64,000 nt of DNA from an uncultured Clostridia bacterium. Its GTDB lineage: Bacteria; Bacillota; Clostridia; UMGS1810. Positions 34,487 to 44,387 of this stretch are shown here, piece by piece (positions within the stretch are counted from its first letter, which is position 1; every line of letters begins with the position of its first letter). The notes beneath the pieces were generated by a model. It worked only from the letters and a program-made list of their open reading frames with translations, did no database searches and was not told where the DNA came from. The position numbers and the translations under genes are program-made. The DNA is taken from positions 1 to 64,000 of the forward strand of contig CAKSIN010000002.1 in assembly GCA_934463115.1 (NCBI GenBank), read 5' to 3'.

Positions 34487-35518
34487 ATGAACAGTGAATT
34501 TTTGAATGCGTTGGATGAAATCGAAAAGGAGAAAAATATAAGCAAAGATATTCTCCTTGACGCAATCGACGCGGCTCTTGTTTCGGCGTACAAGAGAAAC
34601 TACAACACAAACCAGGGCAATGTTCTGGTGAACATTAACCGCGAAAACGGCGAGGTAAAGGTTTATATTCAAAAAACGGTATCCGAAGAAGTGGAAGACA
34701 GTCTTTCACAGATATCTCTTGATGATGCCAAAAACATCAGCGGTCAGTATGAAATAGGCGATGTGGTGAATATTGAAGACACCCCGGCTGCTTTCGGACG
34801 TATTGCGGCGCAAACTGCAAAGCAGGTTGTTATGCAGCGTATTAAAGAGGCTGAACGCAATATGATATACGATGAATTTTCCGAAAAGGAACACAAGATT
34901 GTAATCGGAGTGGTTCAGCGTATCGAAAAACGCAACATCTATGTTGATATCGGCAAAACCGAGGCATACCTTGCTCCGGGCGAACAGGTACCCGGTGAGG
35001 TGTATAACTTCCACAAGAGAATGAAAGTTTATGTAACGGAAGTTAAGAAAACAACAAAAGGTCCTCTTGTAAACGTGTCCCGCACACGTCCGGGACTTGT
35101 GCTTGAACTTTTCCGCGAAGAAATTCCGGAAATAGGCGACGGCATTGTCGAGATAAAAAGCATATCACGCGAGGCAGGTTCCAGAACAAAAATCGCCGTG
35201 ATATCAAACGATCCCAATGTAGATCCGATTGGCGCATGCATCGGCGCAAAGGGAACACGCGTCCAGAATATTGTAGATGAACTTAACGGCGAAAAAATTG
35301 ATATTGTTAAGTACAGCGATGATCCCGCCGAGTTTATTACTGCGAGTCTCAATCCTGCCGAGGTTGTTCGTCTTGATGTAGACACCGAAAACAAAGAAGC
35401 GTATGTTGTTGTTCCGTACAACCAACTGTCGCTTGCTATCGGAAAAGAAGGACAGAATGCACGCCTTGCCGCAAGACTCACAGGCTACAAGATAGATATC
35501 AAGAGCGATGTACAGTAA
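34487..35518 (+). CDS. nusA: Transcription termination/antitermination factor NusA
   Basis: The 343-residue protein has the N-terminal RNA-polymerase-binding domain (1-125), an S1 domain (about 135-200, GVVQRIEKRNIYVDIGKTE) and two KH domains (ACIGAKGTRVQNI and AIGKEGQNARLAARLTG). It lacks the C-terminal acidic repeats of the E. coli protein, as is usual in Firmicutes. GGGAGG precedes the ATG. Its end overlaps ylxR by 11 bp. Confidence 0.96.
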   Translation: MNSEFLNALDEIEKEKNISKDILLDAIDAALVSAYKRNYNTNQGNVLVNINRENGEVKVYIQKTVSEEVEDSLSQISLDDAKNISGQYEIGDVVNIEDTPAAFGRIAAQTAKQVVMQRIKEAERNMIYDEFSEKEHKIVIGVVQRIEKRNIYVDIGKTEAYLAPGEQVPGEVYNFHKRMKVYVTEVKKTTKGPLVNVSRTRPGLVLELFREEIPEIGDGIVEIKSISREAGSRTKIAVISNDPNVDPIGACIGAKGTRVQNIVDELNGEKIDIVKYSDDPAEFITASLNPAEVVRLDVDTENKEAYVVVPYNQLSLAIGKEGQNARLAARLTGYKIDIKSDVQ

Positions 35519-35801
35519 TCGCGAAAACAGCCGCAAAAACGGCGGCAGCGCAGTTCCTGTAAGAATGTGCTCAGGCTGCATGGAAAGAAAAGAAAAAATC
35601 CGGCTTTTGCGCATTGTTCGCCAAAACGGCACTGTGTCGGTCGATATATCCCAAAAGGCGCAGGGACGCGGTGCATATGTATGCCCCGATGTTCACTGCA
35701 TTGATATGGCTGAAAAGAAAAAGCGTTTTTCGTCAAAACTTAAGTGCGCAATACCGCCTGAAGTTTATGAACAGCTCAGGCAGATTTCCGACAGGAAGTG
35801 A
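35508..35801 (+). CDS. ylxR: YlxR / RNase P modulator RnpM
   Basis: The 97-residue DUF448 protein has the motif RMCSGCMERKEKIRLLRIVR and the GRGAYVCPDVHC segment, which together form a nucleic-acid-binding surface. Recent work names the Bacillus protein RnpM, an RNase P modulator. The position between nusA and ylxQ is the conserved one. It is translationally coupled to nusA. Confidence 0.92.
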   Translation: MYSNRENSRKNGGSAVPVRMCSGCMERKEKIRLLRIVRQNGTVSVDISQKAQGRGAYVCPDVHCIDMAEKKKRFSSKLKCAIPPEVYEQLRQISDRK

Positions 35802-35805
35802 TATA

Positions 35806-36129
35806 TTGAATAAGATATACGGCCTTATCGGTCTTGCCAAAAGGGCAGGAATGGCAGTGTGCGGTGAGAATGCCGTCAAGGAATCCGTGCGATTCGGCAA
35901 AGCCGTTCTTGTGCTGATAGCAGCCGATGTCAGCGAGAACACACGCAAAAATATAACGGACAGCTGCAAATACTACAATGTAACATGCCGGGTACTTGGT
36001 ACAATGGATGAACTGGGGCATGCAGTGGGAAATAACTTTAATGCTGCCGTTGCAATTACGGACAAAGGATTTTCCGAAAGTATACAAAAGCATTTGCAGG
36101 CAAATATTAATGGAGGTGAAATGTTATGA
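35806..36129 (+). CDS. ylxQ: L7Ae-like RNA-binding protein YlxQ
   Basis: The 107-residue L7Ae/L30e-fold protein has IYGLIGLAKRAGMAVCGENAV and AVLVLIAADVSENTRKNI. It probably binds kink-turn RNA. The TTG start has AGGAAGTG 7 bp upstream and begins 5 bp after ylxR; an overlapping longer frame upstream runs across ylxR and is not used. The stop overlaps the infB start by 4 bp. Confidence 0.9.
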   Translation: MNKIYGLIGLAKRAGMAVCGENAVKESVRFGKAVLVLIAADVSENTRKNITDSCKYYNVTCRVLGTMDELGHAVGNNFNAAVAITDKGFSESIQKHLQANINGGEML

Positions 36130-38396
36130 CCGGACCGAGAATACACGAATTAGGTAAGGACATAAACGTAACAAGCAGAGAACTGATCGACTTGCTCGAA
36201 AAGTACAACATCACTGTAAAAAATCACATGACAATATTAGAGCTCGAACAGACAGACCTTTTGCTCACATCGTACCTCAACAAGTACGATGACGGATCAA
36301 CCATAGAGGAATACTACGCCAAACTTCATGAACAGATGGAAAAGGCTTCGCCAAAGAAAAAGGAAAATGCAAAGGAAACTGCAAATGAAGAAATACCGGC
36401 AGAAGACGAACCGGAAAGCGTTGAAATAGTCAAAGAGGATAAGACAAAGGTTGTTGATACCCGTCAGAATACCGTTGACCTCGAAAAACTCGACACCGAC
36501 AAGATTGAAAAACTTGTTGATATCGATATAGAAGAAAAAGCGGAGAAGAAACAGAAAATCAAAAAGAATTCTCAGCCGTCTAAAAAACTTGATAAAAAAG
36601 AGGACGCGCGAAAGGATAAAAAAGCCAAAGAGAGCGTTAAAGCTGAACCTAAAGAAGTAGAAGTTCCCGATGAGATATCGGTAGGCGATTTTGCGGCAAG
36701 ACTCGGCGAATCACCGACAGCAGTTGTAAAGAAACTGTTTGAGATAGGTATCATGGCATCTGTGAGCCAGACGATTGACTTTGACACAGCGGCACTTATC
36801 GGCGAAGATATGGGTTACACGGTTAAAAAGGAAATTATTGTAACAGACGAAGACCGCCTGTTCAACGATGTTGAGGATTCGGAAGACCAGCTTGAGCCTC
36901 GTCCGCCGGTTGTTGTTGTAATGGGACACGTTGATCACGGTAAAACATCGCTTTTGGATACAATCCGCAAAACAAATGTTATTGCCAAGGAAGCAGGCGG
37001 AATTACTCAGCATATCGGTGCATACCGGGTAAGAGTACGTGATAAAAAGATAACATTCCTTGATACACCGGGACATGAAGCATTCACATCCATGCGTATG
37101 CGCGGTGCACAGGTTACGGATATTGCAATACTTGTTGTTGCTGCCGACGACGGTATCATGCCGCAAACAGTTGAGGCTATAAACCACGCAAAAGCTGCCG
37201 GTGTAACAATTATTGTTGCAATAAACAAGATAGACAAAGAGGGTGCAAACCCTGACAGAATCAAGCAGGAACTCACCGAGTATGACCTTGTTCCGGAGGA
37301 TTGGGGCGGTGATACTATCTGTGTTCCGATCTCGGCAAAGTTTAACCAGAATATAGACGAACTGCTCGAAATGGTTATTCTTGTGTCGGAAATGAAAGAA
37401 CTCAAGGCAAACCCGAATCGCCATGCGAAGGGTACTGTTATAGAAGCACAGCTTGACAAAGGCAGAGGCCCTGTTGCAACAGTACTCGTTCAGAACGGTA
37501 CGCTCAAAGTCGGTGATGTCGTTGTTGCGGGAACCGCAGTCGGCAAGGTTAGAGCTATGGTGGATGACCGCGGAAATAAGGTTAAAAAAGCCGGTCCGTC
37601 CGTTCCGGTTGAGATTATCGGTCTCAGCGAAGTGCCGGAGGGCGGAGATACGCTCTATGCTGTGGATGACGAAAAGAAAGCAAGAGCCGTTGTGGAAAAG
37701 AGAAAAGAAAAGATAAAAGAAGAAAATATCAAATCCAGAACCGCTGTGTCGCTTGATGCGCTGTTTGACCAGATTAAGCAGGGTGAGGTTAAGGATTTGA
37801 ACGTTATAGTAAAAGCCGATGTTCAGGGTTCGGTAGAGGCGGTAAAACAGTCGCTCACCAAACTTTCGAACGAGGAAGTCCGCGTAAACTGCATTCACGG
37901 CGGTGTCGGCGGTGTAACCGAGAGCGATGTAATGCTTGCAGCTGCATCCAATGCAATTATAGTCGGATTCAACGTTCGCCCGGATAACGGTGCGCTTTCG
38001 TCCGCAAAGCAGCATGATGTTGATATTCGTCTGTACAGAGTCATCTATCATGCAATTGAGGAAATAGAGGCTGCTATGAAAGGTATGCTTGCTCCGAAAT
38101 TTGTAGAAAATCTTCTCGGTCACGCAGAGGTCAGAAACACATTTAAGGTCAGCGGTGTGGGTACAATTGCCGGAGGATATGTTCTTGACGGAAAAATTTC
38201 AAGAAATTCACAGGTGCGTATTGTGCGTGACGGCATAATCGTTCATGAGGGTGTGCTTTCCAGCCTCAAGAGGTTTAAAGACGATGTTAAAGACGTCGCA
38301 TCGGGCTATGAGTGCGGTATCGGAATAGAAAACTTCAACGATATCAAAGACGGAGATATCATCGAGTCTTTTGTTATGGAGGAAGTTAAAAACTAA
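36126..38396 (+). CDS. infB: Translation initiation factor IF-2
   Basis: The 756-residue GTPase places fMet-tRNA on the 30S subunit. An N-terminal IF2N motif (INVTSRELIDLLEKYN) is followed by a long Lys/Glu-rich linker (75-190), a second IF2N segment (about 192-245), then the G domain with GHVDHGKTSLLD and DTPGHEAF, and C-terminal domains II-IV. GGAGGTG lies upstream of the ATG. The linker is short, as in other Firmicutes. Confidence 0.97.
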   Translation: MTGPRIHELGKDINVTSRELIDLLEKYNITVKNHMTILELEQTDLLLTSYLNKYDDGSTIEEYYAKLHEQMEKASPKKKENAKETANEEIPAEDEPESVEIVKEDKTKVVDTRQNTVDLEKLDTDKIEKLVDIDIEEKAEKKQKIKKNSQPSKKLDKKEDARKDKKAKESVKAEPKEVEVPDEISVGDFAARLGESPTAVVKKLFEIGIMASVSQTIDFDTAALIGEDMGYTVKKEIIVTDEDRLFNDVEDSEDQLEPRPPVVVVMGHVDHGKTSLLDTIRKTNVIAKEAGGITQHIGAYRVRVRDKKITFLDTPGHEAFTSMRMRGAQVTDIAILVVAADDGIMPQTVEAINHAKAAGVTIIVAINKIDKEGANPDRIKQELTEYDLVPEDWGGDTICVPISAKFNQNIDELLEMVILVSEMKELKANPNRHAKGTVIEAQLDKGRGPVATVLVQNGTLKVGDVVVAGTAVGKVRAMVDDRGNKVKKAGPSVPVEIIGLSEVPEGGDTLYAVDDEKKARAVVEKRKEKIKEENIKSRTAVSLDALFDQIKQGEVKDLNVIVKADVQGSVEAVKQSLTKLSNEEVRVNCIHGGVGGVTESDVMLAAASNAIIVGFNVRPDNGALSSAKQHDVDIRLYRVIYHAIEEIEAAMKGMLAPKFVENLLGHAEVRNTFKVSGVGTIAGGYVLDGKISRNSQVRIVRDGIIVHEGVLSSLKRFKDDVKDVASGYECGIGIENFNDIKDGDIIESFVMEEVKN

Positions 38397-38411
38397 AAGA
38401 GGTTTTATATT

Positions 38412-38765
38412 ATGGCATTCAACAGAACAAAAAGAATAAACGAAGAAGTCAAAAGAGAAATGTCGTCGATTATCCGTGATTTAAAGGATCCGCGTATATC
38501 GCCAATGGCAAGCGTCATGTCGGCAGAGGTTACAAAAGACCTTAAATACGCGAAGATATATGTGTCGGTAATGGGTACTGATGAGGAAAAGGAAAATACC
38601 ATGGCGGCGCTCAAAAGTGCCACCGGGTTTATCAAACACGAGATAGCCACGAGGCTTAATCTGCGGTGTGTTCCGCAGCCTACATTTGTGCTCGACACAT
38701 CAATCGACTACGGCATGCATATAAACGAACTTATAAATAAGATAAACAAAGACGGAGAAAAATAA
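38412..38765 (+). CDS. rbfA: Ribosome-binding factor A
   Basis: A 117-residue KH-fold 30S maturation factor: RTKRINEEVKREMSSIIRDL at the start, DPRISPMASVMSAEVTKDLK, and the C-terminal LRCVPQPTFVLDTSIDYG. It overlaps nrnA by 1 bp. Confidence 0.95.
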   Translation: MAFNRTKRINEEVKREMSSIIRDLKDPRISPMASVMSAEVTKDLKYAKIYVSVMGTDEEKENTMAALKSATGFIKHEIATRLNLRCVPQPTFVLDTSIDYGMHINELINKINKDGEK

Positions 38766-39718
38766 TGGATATTGCTAAGATTGCCGATATAATAAAAAAC
38801 AATGATAATTTCGCAATTGCAATACATGTAAATCCCGACGGTGATTGTCTGGGTTCTTCGTCCGCTCTTGTGTCGGCACTCAGAAATATGGGTAAAACAG
38901 CACGCATTGTTTTGGACGGCACTGTCCCGGAACGGCTTGAATTTGTCACACATCCGGACTATTTCGGGAATCCCGATGATTCATACGATGTGTGCATTGC
39001 CGTCGATGTTGCGTCCGATTACATGATGGGCGATATATATAAGCGCGTGTTTGAGAAGTCAAACATTACTTGCTGTATCGACCACCACGGAACAAACGGC
39101 GGATATGCCGATTACAACCATGTGGACGCGGACGCGTCTGCGGCAGGAGAAATTGTGTATGAGTTTATCCGCGATTATCTCGGGTGCGATATTACTGCCG
39201 AAATCGCGTCTATGCTGTACACAGCTATAGCAAGCGATACCGGCGGCTTTCGGTATTCAAACACCACACCGCGCACTCATATCATTGCGTCGGAGCTTAT
39301 ATGCCGCGGTGTGGATTCGGCAGAAATAACAAGAAAGCTGTTTGAAGAAAAAACAATTTCACAGCTGAGACTCCGTGCCGATGCAATAAACGGTATGCAG
39401 TTTTATGCAGACAGTAAAATATGCGTTGTAACGGTTGACCGCGCTATGCTCAGCAAATATAATATGACATTCGAACAGGCAGACGATTTGGCTTCACTTC
39501 CCGGAAGTGTCCGCGGAGTTGAAGTCGGGGTGTATGTAAAAGTACGCTCGGATAACGAGGTAAAGATGAGCCTGCGTTCAAAAAGATATGTGGATGTGTC
39601 ACGGATAGCGGCAACATTCGGGGGCGGCGGACATCTGCACGCAGCCGGAGTAACCATGCATATGAATGTTAAAGAGGCAGAGGAACGCATAATCTCAGAA
39701 ATTGTTAAGGCGATGTGA
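38765..39718 (+). CDS. nrnA: DHH-family oligoribonuclease / pAp phosphatase NrnA
   Basis: Degrades very short RNAs and 3'-phosphoadenosine 5'-phosphate. The 317-residue protein has the DHH motifs HVNPDGDCLGSS, AVDVASD, CIDHHGTNGG and the DHHA1 motif FGGGGHLHAAG. Location between rbfA and truB is conserved in Firmicutes. Confidence 0.94.
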   Translation: MDIAKIADIIKNNDNFAIAIHVNPDGDCLGSSSALVSALRNMGKTARIVLDGTVPERLEFVTHPDYFGNPDDSYDVCIAVDVASDYMMGDIYKRVFEKSNITCCIDHHGTNGGYADYNHVDADASAAGEIVYEFIRDYLGCDITAEIASMLYTAIASDTGGFRYSNTTPRTHIIASELICRGVDSAEITRKLFEEKTISQLRLRADAINGMQFYADSKICVVTVDRAMLSKYNMTFEQADDLASLPGSVRGVEVGVYVKVRSDNEVKMSLRSKRYVDVSRIAATFGGGGHLHAAGVTMHMNVKEAEERIISEIVKAM

Positions 39719-39722
39719 TTAT

Positions 39723-40604
39723 ATGGAATACAACGGCATAATATCAGTAAATAAACAACCCGGTTATACTTCGCACGATGTTGTGAATGTGATGCGCCGA
39801 ATACTCAATACAAGAAAAGTCGGCCACACGGGAACTCTCGATCCCAATGCAAGCGGTGTTTTGCCGATTTGTGTGGGCAAAAGTACACGCGTGTCGGACA
39901 TGCTGATGTTTTCGGACAAGGAGTATGTTGCGCGCGTTCGACTTGGGGTTACCACAGATACATACGATATATGGGGAAATGTCACATCGGAAAACCATGT
40001 GGCTGTAAATGCTGCGGATGTTGTATCTGCCGCAAAGCATTTTACCGGGGAAATTGACCAGCTGCCGCCGATGTACAGCGCAATTAAACAAAACGGGAAA
40101 AAGCTTTATGAATTGGCACGAAAGGGAATAACGGTAGAGCGTAAGCCGCGCAGTGTGAATGTTTATTCCGCCGAAGTTTCGGACTTTTGCGATTCGCAGT
40201 TCACACTGACAGTGTCATGTTCCAAAGGCACATATATCCGTTCGCTTTGCCATGATATAGGCGAGTATCTCGGATGCGGAGCATGCATGACGGCACTTTG
40301 CCGTACAAAGGCATCGGTTTTTGATATCGGAGGAGCACATACGCTTGACGAAATAGAAAAAATCGTATCTGCCGGGCGCGTCGGTGAAATACTTCTTTCA
40401 CCCGATTGTGTTTTTAACGGGTATCCCGAAACGCATGTCACCGATATTGTCCGCCAAAGACTTTTGAACGGGGCATATTCGATTGTAAATACTCCGTGCG
40501 GAACATATCGTGTGTATGATAATATCGGCAGTTTTGTAGGTATTGCCGAGGTGTCTGAGGGACAAAAAGGTCATGTGATAAAACTTGTTAAAGGTTTTTG
40601 CTGA
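39723..40604 (+). CDS. truB: tRNA pseudouridine-55 synthase TruB
   Basis: The 293-residue enzyme makes pseudouridine 55 in tRNA T-loops. It starts MEYNGIISVNKQPGYTSHD and has the catalytic Asp in GHTGTLDPNASGVLP, plus YSAIKQNGKKLYELARKG. The ATG 4 bp after nrnA is chosen over an upstream in-frame start that overlaps nrnA. The genes ribF and rpsO, usually next, are absent here; pfkA follows. Confidence 0.95.
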   Translation: MEYNGIISVNKQPGYTSHDVVNVMRRILNTRKVGHTGTLDPNASGVLPICVGKSTRVSDMLMFSDKEYVARVRLGVTTDTYDIWGNVTSENHVAVNAADVVSAAKHFTGEIDQLPPMYSAIKQNGKKLYELARKGITVERKPRSVNVYSAEVSDFCDSQFTLTVSCSKGTYIRSLCHDIGEYLGCGACMTALCRTKASVFDIGGAHTLDEIEKIVSAGRVGEILLSPDCVFNGYPETHVTDIVRQRLLNGAYSIVNTPCGTYRVYDNIGSFVGIAEVSEGQKGHVIKLVKGFC

Positions 40605-40638
40605 AATATAAAAACAATATGACTAAAATACTTGATTT

Positions 40639-40667
40639 TTGACAAAATATGTTATAAAATATATACC
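40639..40667 (+). promoter_or_regulatory. Probable promoter of pfkA
   Basis: TTGACA (40639-40644), a 17-bp spacer and TATACC (40662-40667); the spacer also contains TATAAA. The leader to pfkA is about 85 bases and can form CCGTCAT/ATGGCGG. Confidence 0.55.
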
Positions 40668-40753
40668 GTGTGAATATACAGAAATATTCGCACGCATACT
40701 ATAATTGATTATATCCGTCATTTTTGATGGCGGAGTTATTGGAGGCGTATATT

Positions 40754-41725
40754 ATGGAACAGAAAAATGTAGGTATTCTCACAAGCGGCGGCGATGCGCC
40801 GGGCATGAACGCCGCGATCAGGGCGGTTGTTCGTTGCAGTATTGCAAAGGGGTTTAAGGTAACGGGAATTAAGCAGGGTTACTACGGACTTTTGCACGAG
40901 GATATGGTTGAGCTTACACCTCGTTCGGTCGGCGAATATGTACAGCGCGGAGGCACAATGCTTGAAACTGCACGCTGCATGGAATTTGCCACACCGGAGG
41001 GTATTGCCAGAGGTGCGGAAATCTGCCGCAACCGCGGTATAGATTCACTCATAGTTATCGGCGGTGACGGATCGTTCAAGGGTGCAAGAGCTCTCGCCGG
41101 TGCAGGTATGTACACCGTGGGAATCCCCGGAACTATAGATAACGACATTTCGTGCAGCGAATATACAATAGGATTTGATACAGCTCTTAATACGGCTGTT
41201 CAGGCTGTGGACAAGCTGCGTGACACGTGTTCTTCACATCACCGCTGCTCGGTAATAGAAGTAATGGGTGCTCATGCGGGATACATTGCTCTGGAAACTG
41301 CAATTGCATCCGGTGCGGAGGTTGTGCTTGTACCTGAGGTTGAATTTGACTTTGAAAAGGATGTTATAGACGTTATCAACCGCGGCAGAGATGCGGGTAA
41401 AAAGCATCATATAATCGTTATGGCAGAGGGAATCAGCATGAAGTCCTCGGAGATTGCTGCACGTATTCAAAAGGAAACAGGTGTAGAAACCAGAGCCACC
41501 GTTCTCGGACATATTCAAAGAGGCGGAAGCCCCACAGTCCGCGACAGAGTTATTGCCGCAAAAATGGGCGCAAAGGCGGTAGAACTTATTGCCGACAACA
41601 AGTCGAACAGAGTTGTTGTTATGCGTGACGGAAAGATATGTGATCTCGATATCAATGAAGGTCTCGCAATGAAAAAGACAATTGATCCCGAGTTGTATCA
41701 GCTTGTAAAGACACTGTCGATATAA
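40754..41725 (+). CDS. pfkA: 6-phosphofructokinase (ATP type)
   Basis: Makes fructose 1,6-bisphosphate, a committed glycolytic step. The 323-residue enzyme has NVGILTSGGDAPGMNAAIRA, the nucleotide loop IGGDGSFKGA, and the catalytic GTIDNDI and TIGFDTALNT segments. Gly in GGDGS (Asp in PPi-dependent enzymes) indicates ATP as donor. The start has GGAGG 8 bp upstream; an upstream in-frame ATG at 40724 has no ribosome site. Confidence 0.96.
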   Translation: MEQKNVGILTSGGDAPGMNAAIRAVVRCSIAKGFKVTGIKQGYYGLLHEDMVELTPRSVGEYVQRGGTMLETARCMEFATPEGIARGAEICRNRGIDSLIVIGGDGSFKGARALAGAGMYTVGIPGTIDNDISCSEYTIGFDTALNTAVQAVDKLRDTCSSHHRCSVIEVMGAHAGYIALETAIASGAEVVLVPEVEFDFEKDVIDVINRGRDAGKKHHIIVMAEGISMKSSEIAARIQKETGVETRATVLGHIQRGGSPTVRDRVIAAKMGAKAVELIADNKSNRVVVMRDGKICDLDINEGLAMKKTIDPELYQLVKTLSI

Positions 41726-41756
41726 CAGCATAAATACAGAGAGGAAAAAATATATT

Positions 41757-44378
41757 ATGGCTTCAAACAAAGAACTCGCCAAGCAGTATAACCCTGCGGA
41801 GGTTGAGGACAGAATATACGAAAACTGGATGAAGAATAACTGTTTTGGCGCAAAACCGGATGAATCGAAAGAACCGTTTACGGTGGTTATTCCTCCTCCG
41901 AATGTTACCGGACAGCTGCACATGGGGCATGCGCTCGATGAAACATTGCAGGATATCCTTGTAAGATACAAGAGAATGGCAGGTTACAATGCACTTTGGA
42001 TTCCAGGAACGGACCATGCCGGAATTGCAACGCAGATAAAGGTTGAAGAAGCGCTGCGCAATGAAGAAGGTCTTACGCGATATGATCTCGGACGCGATAA
42101 ATTTCTTGAACGCGTGTGGGATTGGAAGCATAAATTCGGCAGCAGAATCATCAATCAGATAAAGAAACTCGGCTGCTCGTGTGATTGGTCGCGTGAACGC
42201 TTTACAATGGATGAGGGCTGCAGCAGAGCTGTAAAAGAGGTATTTGTAAATCTGTACAACAAAGGACTTATATATCAGGGCAACAGAATAATTAACTGGT
42301 GTCCGCATTGTATAACGGCTCTTTCGGATGCGGAGGTTGAATATGAAGAACAGGAAGGCTTTTTCTGGCATATTAATTATCCCGTAAAGGATTCGGACGA
42401 GGTAGTGGAGATTGCAACCACTCGCCCCGAGACGCTTTTGGGAGATACTGCCGTAGCCGTTCACCCCGATGATGAAAGATACAAACACCTTGTGGGTAAA
42501 ATGCTGATTCTTCCGCTTGTCGGCAGAGAAATACCGGTTATTGCCGATGAATATGTCGACAAAGAATTCGGGACGGGCTGTGTTAAGATAACACCGGCGC
42601 ATGATCCTAACGATTTTGAGGTGGGACTCCGCCACAATCTTGAACAGATTAAGGTGCTCAATGACGATGCTACAATTAATTCCTACGGCGGAAAATATGA
42701 GGGTATGGATCGCTATGAGGCGCGCAAGGCAATGGTTGAGGATCTCGATAAACAGGGATATCTCGTTAAAGTTGTTCCGCACACTCACAATGTCGGTCAG
42801 TGTTATCGCTGTGGCACAACAGTTGAACCCATAACTTCAAAACAGTGGTTTGTAAAGATGAAACCGCTTGCCGAGAGAGCTATAGAGGTTGTTAAGGACG
42901 GAACGGTTAAATTTGTTCCGGACAGATTCAGCAAGACATACCTGAATTGGATGGAAAATGTTCATGACTGGTGCATTTCGCGTCAGCTGTGGTGGGGACA
43001 CAGAATACCTGCATATTACTGCGAATGCGGTGAAACTGTTGTATCCAAAGACGAAGTTACGGTTTGCCCCAAATGCGGCAGAACGATGAAACAGGATCCC
43101 GATGTTCTCGATACATGGTTCAGTTCTGCACTGTGGCCGTTTTCAACACTCGGATGGCCGGATAATACAGAAGATCTTAAGTATTTTTACCCGACAAGCG
43201 TTCTTGTTACCGGGTACGATATAATCTTCTTCTGGGTTGCAAGAATGATTTTCTCCGGAATGGAGCATATGGACAAAGAACCGTTTAAATATGTGTTTAT
43301 ACACGGTATAGTCCGCGACAGTCAGGGCAGAAAAATGAGTAAATCCCTCGGAAACGGAATAGATCCGCTTGAGGTTATTGCAGAGTACGGTGCCGACGCA
43401 CTGCGCTTTACTTTGGCAACGGGCAATTCGCCCGGTAACGATATGCGTTACTACAAGGAAAGGGTAGAAGCAAGCCGCAATTTTGCAAATAAGATTTGGA
43501 ACGCGTCGAGATTCTTGCTCATGAGCATGGATATCGACAAGATAGAGCTCCCGGAGGTATCTCGGTTAAAGACTGAAGATAAGTGGATTGTCAGCAAACT
43601 GAACACACTTATTAAAGAAGTTACGGACAACCTCGACAAATTCGAACTCGGTGTTGCCGTTGCCAAACTGTATGATTTTGTATGGGATGATTATTGCGAC
43701 TGGTATATTGAGCTTGTTAAACCGAGAATCTACGGCGGAGACAAAGATGTTCAAAAGGTGCTTGCATATGTTCTTGTTGACATACTCAAGCTGCTGCACC
43801 CGTTTATGCCGTTTATAACCGAAGAGATTTTCGGATATCTCCCCACCGGAGAAGATACAATAATGCTTTCCGCATGGCCGAAGTACAACTCATCGCTTTC
43901 GTTTGAGGCAGATGAAAAACGCATGGGACTTGTGATGGATGCAATACGCAGCATACGTAATCTGCGCACGCAGATGAATGTTCCGGTGTCGAAAAAGGCA
44001 AAGGTTGTTATTGTAACGGAAAATCCCGAGATATTTGAAGGAACACAGCCGTTCTTTGAAAAACTTGCCGGAGCATCCGAAGTTATTGTTTCAGCTGATA
44101 AGTCGGCTGCCGGAGACAATGCCGTTAATGCGGTAACAGAGGGCGCCGAAGTGTTTATACCGCTTGACGAACTTGTGGACAGAGAAAAAGAACTCGAACG
44201 CTTAAACAAGGAAAAAGAGAAACTTGAATCCGAAATTAAGCGTGTTGAATCAAAGCTTTCGAACAGCGGATTTGTTTCCAAAGCACCGGCAAAGCTGGTT
44301 GAAGAAGAAAAGGAAAAAGGCGAGAAATACAAAGCAATGCTTGTAAAAGTGTTGGATAGTATAGAAAAGCTAAAATAG
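41757..44378 (+). CDS. valS: Valyl-tRNA synthetase
   Basis: The 873-residue class Ia synthetase has the HIGH-type motif PNVTGQLHMGHAL, an editing domain (ATTRPETLLGDTAVAV), the KMSKS motif GRKMSKSLGNGIDP, and a C-terminal coiled coil rich in Lys/Glu (about 815-873). GAGAGG precedes the ATG. No T-box fits in the 31-bp gap after pfkA, so control must come from further upstream or elsewhere. Confidence 0.97.
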   Translation: MASNKELAKQYNPAEVEDRIYENWMKNNCFGAKPDESKEPFTVVIPPPNVTGQLHMGHALDETLQDILVRYKRMAGYNALWIPGTDHAGIATQIKVEEALRNEEGLTRYDLGRDKFLERVWDWKHKFGSRIINQIKKLGCSCDWSRERFTMDEGCSRAVKEVFVNLYNKGLIYQGNRIINWCPHCITALSDAEVEYEEQEGFFWHINYPVKDSDEVVEIATTRPETLLGDTAVAVHPDDERYKHLVGKMLILPLVGREIPVIADEYVDKEFGTGCVKITPAHDPNDFEVGLRHNLEQIKVLNDDATINSYGGKYEGMDRYEARKAMVEDLDKQGYLVKVVPHTHNVGQCYRCGTTVEPITSKQWFVKMKPLAERAIEVVKDGTVKFVPDRFSKTYLNWMENVHDWCISRQLWWGHRIPAYYCECGETVVSKDEVTVCPKCGRTMKQDPDVLDTWFSSALWPFSTLGWPDNTEDLKYFYPTSVLVTGYDIIFFWVARMIFSGMEHMDKEPFKYVFIHGIVRDSQGRKMSKSLGNGIDPLEVIAEYGADALRFTLATGNSPGNDMRYYKERVEASRNFANKIWNASRFLLMSMDIDKIELPEVSRLKTEDKWIVSKLNTLIKEVTDNLDKFELGVAVAKLYDFVWDDYCDWYIELVKPRIYGGDKDVQKVLAYVLVDILKLLHPFMPFITEEIFGYLPTGEDTIMLSAWPKYNSSLSFEADEKRMGLVMDAIRSIRNLRTQMNVPVSKKAKVVIVTENPEIFEGTQPFFEKLAGASEVIVSADKSAAGDNAVNAVTEGAEVFIPLDELVDREKELERLNKEKEKLESEIKRVESKLSNSGFVSKAPAKLVEEEKEKGEKYKAMLVKVLDSIEKLK

Positions 44379-44387
44379 GTGATAAAA

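Noticed and set aside
41726..41756. T-box leaders before valS and leuS
   Set aside because: The gaps of 31 and 13 bp are far too short for a T-box.
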